DNA of 64,000 nucleotides from Bdellovibrio sp. BCCA (GTDB taxonomy: Bacteria > Bdellovibrionota > Bdellovibrionia > Bdellovibrionales > Bdellovibrionaceae), in the NCBI RefSeq assembly GCF_037996825.1, contig NZ_JBBNAC010000002.1, positions 124,001 to 188,000 on the forward strand. The letters run 5' to 3'. The notes beneath the pieces are model-generated. The model worked only from the letters and a program-made list of their open reading frames with translations. It was not told where the DNA came from and ran no database searches. Shown here in pieces: positions 60,773-64,000 of the stretch. The position numbers were made by a program, and so were the translations under genes. How positions within the stretch are numbered: position 1 is the stretch's first letter; every line of letters starts with the position of its first letter.

Positions 60773-61428
60773 TATGCAACCTTCCTTTCAGTGATTTTCT
60801 GCCAAGTCCATCTGGCAATTTCTTCCGATTCTTTGATCGTTGGCCTGTAAACTGCCGATTCCAGATCAGGTGAAACAGTTTTTAACTTCTTTAATTCATC
60901 ATCTGATAACGCTGATTCAACACTCACACCGATAAACTCGTATTTAGTCTCACGGTTGTTTTGAGACTTTCTTGAAAAAATGGCAGCACGACCTTTTTCT
61001 GGACAGAAAATATCAAGACCTTCCGACATGGAATTAGCAAGAACCGATTTAGCATTTGATTCGACTCCTAGGAGCGCTCTCTGTGCAAACCAATCAAGTT
61101 CAAGTATTTTGAAAAGGCCAGTTTTCGCAAAAAGAAGGTAGTAGTAGCGTTTCTTAACTTTGTACTTGTCTGAGCCATGCTCTTTTTGAAATGCAGCACT
61201 CATCTTGCAAAGAGAACAATTCGGGCCAGCGCATTCATAGAGAGTGATGGCATTAGTATTTGGAATATAGAATCCGTTGTGGACTCTTTTATGAACAAAC
61301 GGTGATGCTGTTTTCACGCCACGAGGATAAACAAGGCGAAGCAGGTATTCCTGATCTTGCGTGAGACGTACAATTTCGTACTTCTCAAACTCTGCTTTCA
61401 TGGCAATTAAAACGTCGTTCAAACTCAT
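60772..61428 (-). CDS. Possible zinc-containing ssDNA-binding protein
   Basis: 218 residues; ATG chosen over an upstream TTG. A strand-rich core with a compact cysteine cluster YECAGPNCSLCKM near residues 63-75 recalls the zinc site in phage gp32-type single-strand binding proteins, and the gene is next to ssb. The rest (GFYIPNTNAI, YYYLLFAKTGLFKILELDW) would fit an OB-type fold. This is a guess from layout and cysteine spacing. Confidence 0.5.
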   Translation of the reverse strand: MSLNDVLIAMKAEFEKYEIVRLTQDQEYLLRLVYPRGVKTASPFVHKRVHNGFYIPNTNAITLYECAGPNCSLCKMSAAFQKEHGSDKYKVKKRYYYLLFAKTGLFKILELDWFAQRALLGVESNAKSVLANSMSEGLDIFCPEKGRAAIFSRKSQNNRETKYEFIGVSVESALSDDELKKLKTVSPDLESAVYRPTIKESEEIARWTWQKITERKVA

Positions 61429-61453
61429 TATCACACCATTCAAAAATGAAAAA

Positions 61454-61478
61454 AGCTCCCCATCAAATCAGGGGAGCT
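61454..61478 (-). terminator. Rho-independent terminator after ssb
   Basis: AGCTCCCC/GGGGAGCT stem with a 9-nt loop and TTTTTTC on the minus strand, 13 bp past the ssb stop. Confidence 0.88.
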
Positions 61479-61490
61479 CTACAAGAAAAA

Positions 61491-61952
61491 CTAGAACGGA
61501 ATTTCGTCGTTAGAATCGAAGCTTGGTTCTGGACCGAAATCCTGGAAACCGTATTCGCTCTCTCCTCCGCCTCCGGACTGCTGAGATTCGCCATCACTAG
61601 ACCCACCCGCAGACGAAGATTTACCAGCCGAACCCAAGAACTTAACACTCACTGCAACAACTTCAGTTGCATAGCGCTTTTGTCCTTGTTGATCCTGCCA
61701 AGAACGCGTTACAAGTTTACCTTCAATGTAAACCTGGCGTCCTTTTGCGAGGTGCTTTCCACAGATCTCAGCCATTTTTCCCCAAACTGAGATGCGGTGC
61801 CATTCAGTCTTTTCCTGACGCTGCCCCTCCTTCATCCAAGTTTCACTTGTGGCAAGGTTCAATCGTGCGACCATATTGCCATTTCCGAGAGCTTTAACTT
61901 CCGGATCAGCCCCTAGTCTTCCCACCAAAATCACTTTGTTCACACTGCTCAT
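61491..61952 (-). CDS. ssb: Single-stranded DNA-binding protein SSB
   Basis: 153 residues. The N-terminal OB-fold ([46 protein letters not shown]) is followed by a Gly/Ser/Gln-rich linker and the acidic tail ending DEIPF, which binds replication partners. Monocistronic, with a 9-bp repeat cluster 43 bp upstream and a terminator downstream. Confidence 0.97.
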   Translation of the reverse strand: MSSVNKVILVGRLGADPEVKALGNGNMVARLNLATSETWMKEGQRQEKTEWHRISVWGKMAEICGKHLAKGRQVYIEGKLVTRSWQDQQGQKRYATEVVAVSVKFLGSAGKSSSAGGSSDGESQQSGGGGESEYGFQDFGPEPSFDSNDEIPF

Positions 61953-61994
61953 AATCTCTCCTTTAATAACTCAGTTTAATTAAGTTAGACTTAC

Positions 61995-62039
61995 TATACC
62001 ATGTTTACCATGTTTTGCATATTTCCCATGATAACCTCG
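61995..62039. promoter_or_regulatory. 9-bp direct-repeat cluster, five copies
   Basis: TATACCATG, TTTACCATG, TTTTGCATA, TTTCCCATG and ATAACCTCG in phase, 43 bp upstream of ssb. Confidence 0.65.
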
Positions 62040-62067
62040 TTTCAATTTGGGAAACTTTTACCCACTT

Positions 62068-62394
62068 TCATTTGGGCTCGTATGAAAAAACGTAACTACT
62101 CCCCGCTGAATGTACGCGAAGATATCCATTAATCAGATTTAGAATTTCACCCCACTGAAGGTCATGATCAATCGCCAATTCTTCAATAATTGGAGCAAAA
62201 AGTTTCCTGAGTTTAGAGGCTTTCCTTTTATCAATCTGCCCTTTGAGAGTGAACACAGGCGACTTTCCTGACGAAGTATAAACTTCTCGGTTTTTCTTGT
62301 ATTTTCCCTTTAAAATCGAATGCGCCACATATAGTGCAGTAGGGTACTCCTGGACATTAAGAGTATCTTGAATCGCGTCTTCAATGTCGTGCAT
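62068..62394 (-). CDS. Hypothetical protein, 108 aa
   Basis: Start at the ATG with CAGGAG upstream; a longer frame from 62415 overlaps the previous stop. Basic and helical with a possible small DNA-binding end (GEILNLINGYLRVHSAGSSY). Coupled to the 5' nuclease gene. No family recognised. Confidence 0.6.
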   Translation of the reverse strand: MHDIEDAIQDTLNVQEYPTALYVAHSILKGKYKKNREVYTSSGKSPVFTLKGQIDKRKASKLRKLFAPIIEELAIDHDLQWGEILNLINGYLRVHSAGSSYVFSYEPK

Positions 62395-62411
62395 GATTAC
62401 TCCTGTTTTTC

Positions 62412-63419
62412 TCATGCAACATCATCCTCAAAAAGATCGTCCATTCCACCCAGAAAGGAATCAATCTCACCATTTAAAACCTCAGTCGTGTCAGTTTCTG
62501 GTTTGGTATTGGCTTGTTGGGAATCAGCGGAGCTAAACATTAGCTCCGCTTTAGGATCCACTTTGTGAGAAATCTTACCTAATGCATCCGCCAGTCCAAT
62601 AGTGGGATAGTCAAACAGCGACTCTTCCGCGACTGCCAGAAATTCCCGATACTCTTTGACTGTTGGAAGAAATGGTTCAGGCTTCAAATTGAGGTCTCTA
62701 CGGGGAGTAATGAGCTCCATATTCAACGCAAGCCTGTCAATTTCCTCATCTTTTATTTTCAGGTCGACATTGCTTTTTAGGTATTCTGTAAACTGAGTTC
62801 GAACGCTTGTCAGTTTATCGGTGCCACTAATAAATGCAATGATCGCATCTTTAACAAGTTCTTTGCGAATGCGCTTACGAATCGGGGGTATATTGTCAGA
62901 GCTGTCGCCACAAACATACTTTTCAAGAATTGTTAGAAGTGCCGTAGTTGTGTCACCTTCGACAAACTCAAAACTTTGAGGATTGATCACTCGTGTATTT
63001 TTAGAAATCATTGCCTTAAGATCTGAGTCAGTAGTCGCAATAATTTTTTGCTTATCTCGCAGCTGTGTACACAATGTTGCAATGATGTCGTCAGCTTCTT
63101 CTCCTTGGACTTTGTATCGCAATGCCTTGAAGAATCTGAGAGCGGGAAGCATTACCTCTTTAGGATCCTCATCGCCCTTTTTGCGCTTTCCTTTATACTC
63201 TCTATAAATAAGAAGCTTCCTGGTGGGCGTGGAATCTACTACGAAACAGATCGCGAACACATCACCGAATCGAACGAACGAACGAATAATCCCTAAACAG
63301 ATATCGATGAAACGACCTTCTTGATTGGAAGGGGCTGAATAGTATGCCTGATAAGCGATAGCGCTATAGTCTATCAGAATAATTTTCTCTGCTTCATTTA
63401 AGTCCGTAGTTATTCTCAT
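62412..63419 (-). CDS. 5'-3' exonuclease / flap endonuclease
   Basis: 335 residues. Motifs of the PolI-type 5' nuclease family: LIDYSAIAYQAYY (Asp), FVVDSTPTRKLLIYREYKGK, QGEEADDIIATL (Glu and two Asp), TTDSDLKAMI and YVCGDSSDNIPPI (metal-binding Asps and the H3TH entry). It would remove RNA primers and flaps so that the ligase can seal. The C-terminal 60 residues are acidic and low complexity. It sits 8 bp after the N-terminal polymerase gene. Confidence 0.9.
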   Translation of the reverse strand: MRITTDLNEAEKIILIDYSAIAYQAYYSAPSNQEGRFIDICLGIIRSFVRFGDVFAICFVVDSTPTRKLLIYREYKGKRKKGDEDPKEVMLPALRFFKALRYKVQGEEADDIIATLCTQLRDKQKIIATTDSDLKAMISKNTRVINPQSFEFVEGDTTTALLTILEKYVCGDSSDNIPPIRKRIRKELVKDAIIAFISGTDKLTSVRTQFTEYLKSNVDLKIKDEEIDRLALNMELITPRRDLNLKPEPFLPTVKEYREFLAVAEESLFDYPTIGLADALGKISHKVDPKAELMFSSADSQQANTKPETDTTEVLNGEIDSFLGGMDDLFEDDVA

Positions 63420-63427
63420 GCCAGCCC

Positions 63428-64000
63428 CTATTTAATAGGCGGCTTTGGGAAGCCTTTAATTTCCGTATTGACCGTATACGCGCGTTCCGGCGATAAGAAG
63501 CGGCGGGGATCCAGATTCCACTTAACAGGGTCAACAGAAGTGATATCCAGTCCGTAATTGATCATGCAAGCAGCTGCTGAACCACGACCAGTTGGAGTTT
63601 CTTCAATTGGACCATATTCATCACAAACATTGATGACGTTGTTGATAACGTCTGCAATTGGGAGATAGTAGCCGATCAGCTTGACGACACCATTTCTCTG
63701 GTTAGTAAAAATGTCATATTCAAGTCGGACAACGAACTGTTCGTCATCGAAATTGATCTTTCCTTTCTCGAGAATGATCAAGAGAGTTAGCGTTAACTCT
63801 TCATCCTTAGGGCACACATCGTTAATGATGTGGCCTAAATATCGGTCCTTAAATTTCTTTCCGAGAAGGGTCAACTTTTCTCGCAATTCAGCATTCTTCC
63901 ATGCGCTGAAATTTTCTTTCGGCACTCGCGGAATGATTGGCTTGAAATCAAATTTGATGTTCTGACATTTCTTGGCCAGGTGTTCCGTGTTAGCCATAAG
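63428..64000 (-). CDS. dnaE: DNA polymerase III alpha, N-terminal half (split DnaE, cut by window)
   Basis: The frame is open to the right edge, so the start and the PHP domain lie outside; the ATG at 63997 is probably internal. The visible 191 codons match the DnaE palm up to TGRGSAAACMINYGLDIT and RRFLSPERAYTV. The protein then stops within 15 residues, exactly before the catalytic PDxD motif, which is found in the separate gene at 51311. No intein motif precedes the stop. Transcribed in the same direction as the C-terminal half, about 9.7 kb upstream of it. Confidence 0.85.
   Translation of the reverse strand, partial: LMANTEHLAKKCQNIKFDFKPIIPRVPKENFSAWKNAELREKLTLLGKKFKDRYLGHIINDVCPKDEELTLTLLIILEKGKINFDDEQFVVRLEYDIFTNQRNGVVKLIGYYLPIADVINNVINVCDEYGPIEETPTGRGSAAACMINYGLDITSVDPVKWNLDPRRFLSPERAYTVNTEIKGFPKPPIK

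Noticed and set aside
2149-62039. Nonamer clusters as origin iterons
   Set aside because: Iterons concentrate at one origin next to a rep gene. These are spread over ten promoter gaps and no Rep gene lies beside any of them, so regulatory or polarity roles fit better.
63428-64000. Split intein joining the two DnaE halves
   Set aside because: No intein N-terminal cysteine block follows the last extein-like residues, and the C-terminal gene does not start with an intein C-terminal His-Asn motif. The break is also not at the cyanobacterial site.
1-64000. tRNA genes or phage structural genes
   Set aside because: No cloverleaf-like segment, capsid, terminase, portal or tail motif was found by eye on either strand.

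Overview
The window reads as part of a large, self-sufficient mobile replicon (conjugative megaplasmid or phage-plasmid-like element) of a Gram-negative bacterium. The host is inferred from lipoproteins, exported proteins, an F-type conjugation apparatus and a RecA of the Bdellovibrio/deltaproteobacterial sort; the host call is an impression, not a search result. Coding density is very high. I saw no ribosomal RNA, no tRNA and no phage capsid or tail genes.

Layout. 1-13 kb is mostly nucleotide and DNA metabolism: NAD ligase (cut by the left edge), thymidylate synthase, a MazG-like hydrolase, two related P-loop kinases, a SLOG-NADAR fusion, and ribonucleotide reductase NrdB and NrdA. 13-18 kb holds ClpX-like and Clp-like AAA+ proteins, a phage-type dNMP kinase and an exported endonuclease I. 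18-29 kb holds recombination and replication genes: UvrD-like helicase, SbcC/Rad50-like ATPase, a phage A1-like metallophosphoesterase, a DnaB-like helicase and an SbcD/Mre11-like nuclease. 29-51 kb is the transfer and cell-surface region: VirB10/TraB, TraK, TraE and a possible TraL in F order, an M23 peptidase lipoprotein, several lipoproteins including an RCC1-repeat one, two related exported proteins and a VirB6/TrbL-like membrane protein. 51-64 kb is a replisome set: DNA polymerase III alpha split into two genes, a DnaQ-type exonuclease, an SF2 helicase, RecA, SSB and a 5' nuclease.

The most unusual locus is at 43.0-44.9 kb, inside the surface region. An intact TnpB-family RuvC nuclease is flanked on both sides, in the same direction, by a 101-nt scaffold followed by a repeat, a 30-nt unique segment and a second repeat. 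The 36-nt repeats pair with an anti-repeat at the 3' end of each scaffold, so each unit would fold as a natural single-guide RNA followed by an extra repeat and guide. This looks like an intermediate between TnpB-omegaRNA and type V CRISPR-Cas. No cas1, cas2 or tnpA is visible.

A second system-level signal is a set of ten intergenic clusters of 9-bp direct repeats (consensus TTTACCATG). They lie 25-113 bp upstream of genes such as recA, ssb, sbcC-like, sbcD-like, mazG-like, clp-like and the tnpB-like gene. All ten read in the same direction on the molecule whatever the gene direction. A different element, CCCWTTTA, lies upstream of another gene set (nrdA, lipoproteins, transfer genes). Together they suggest that the element has its own regulatory network, into which the guide-RNA nuclease is wired.
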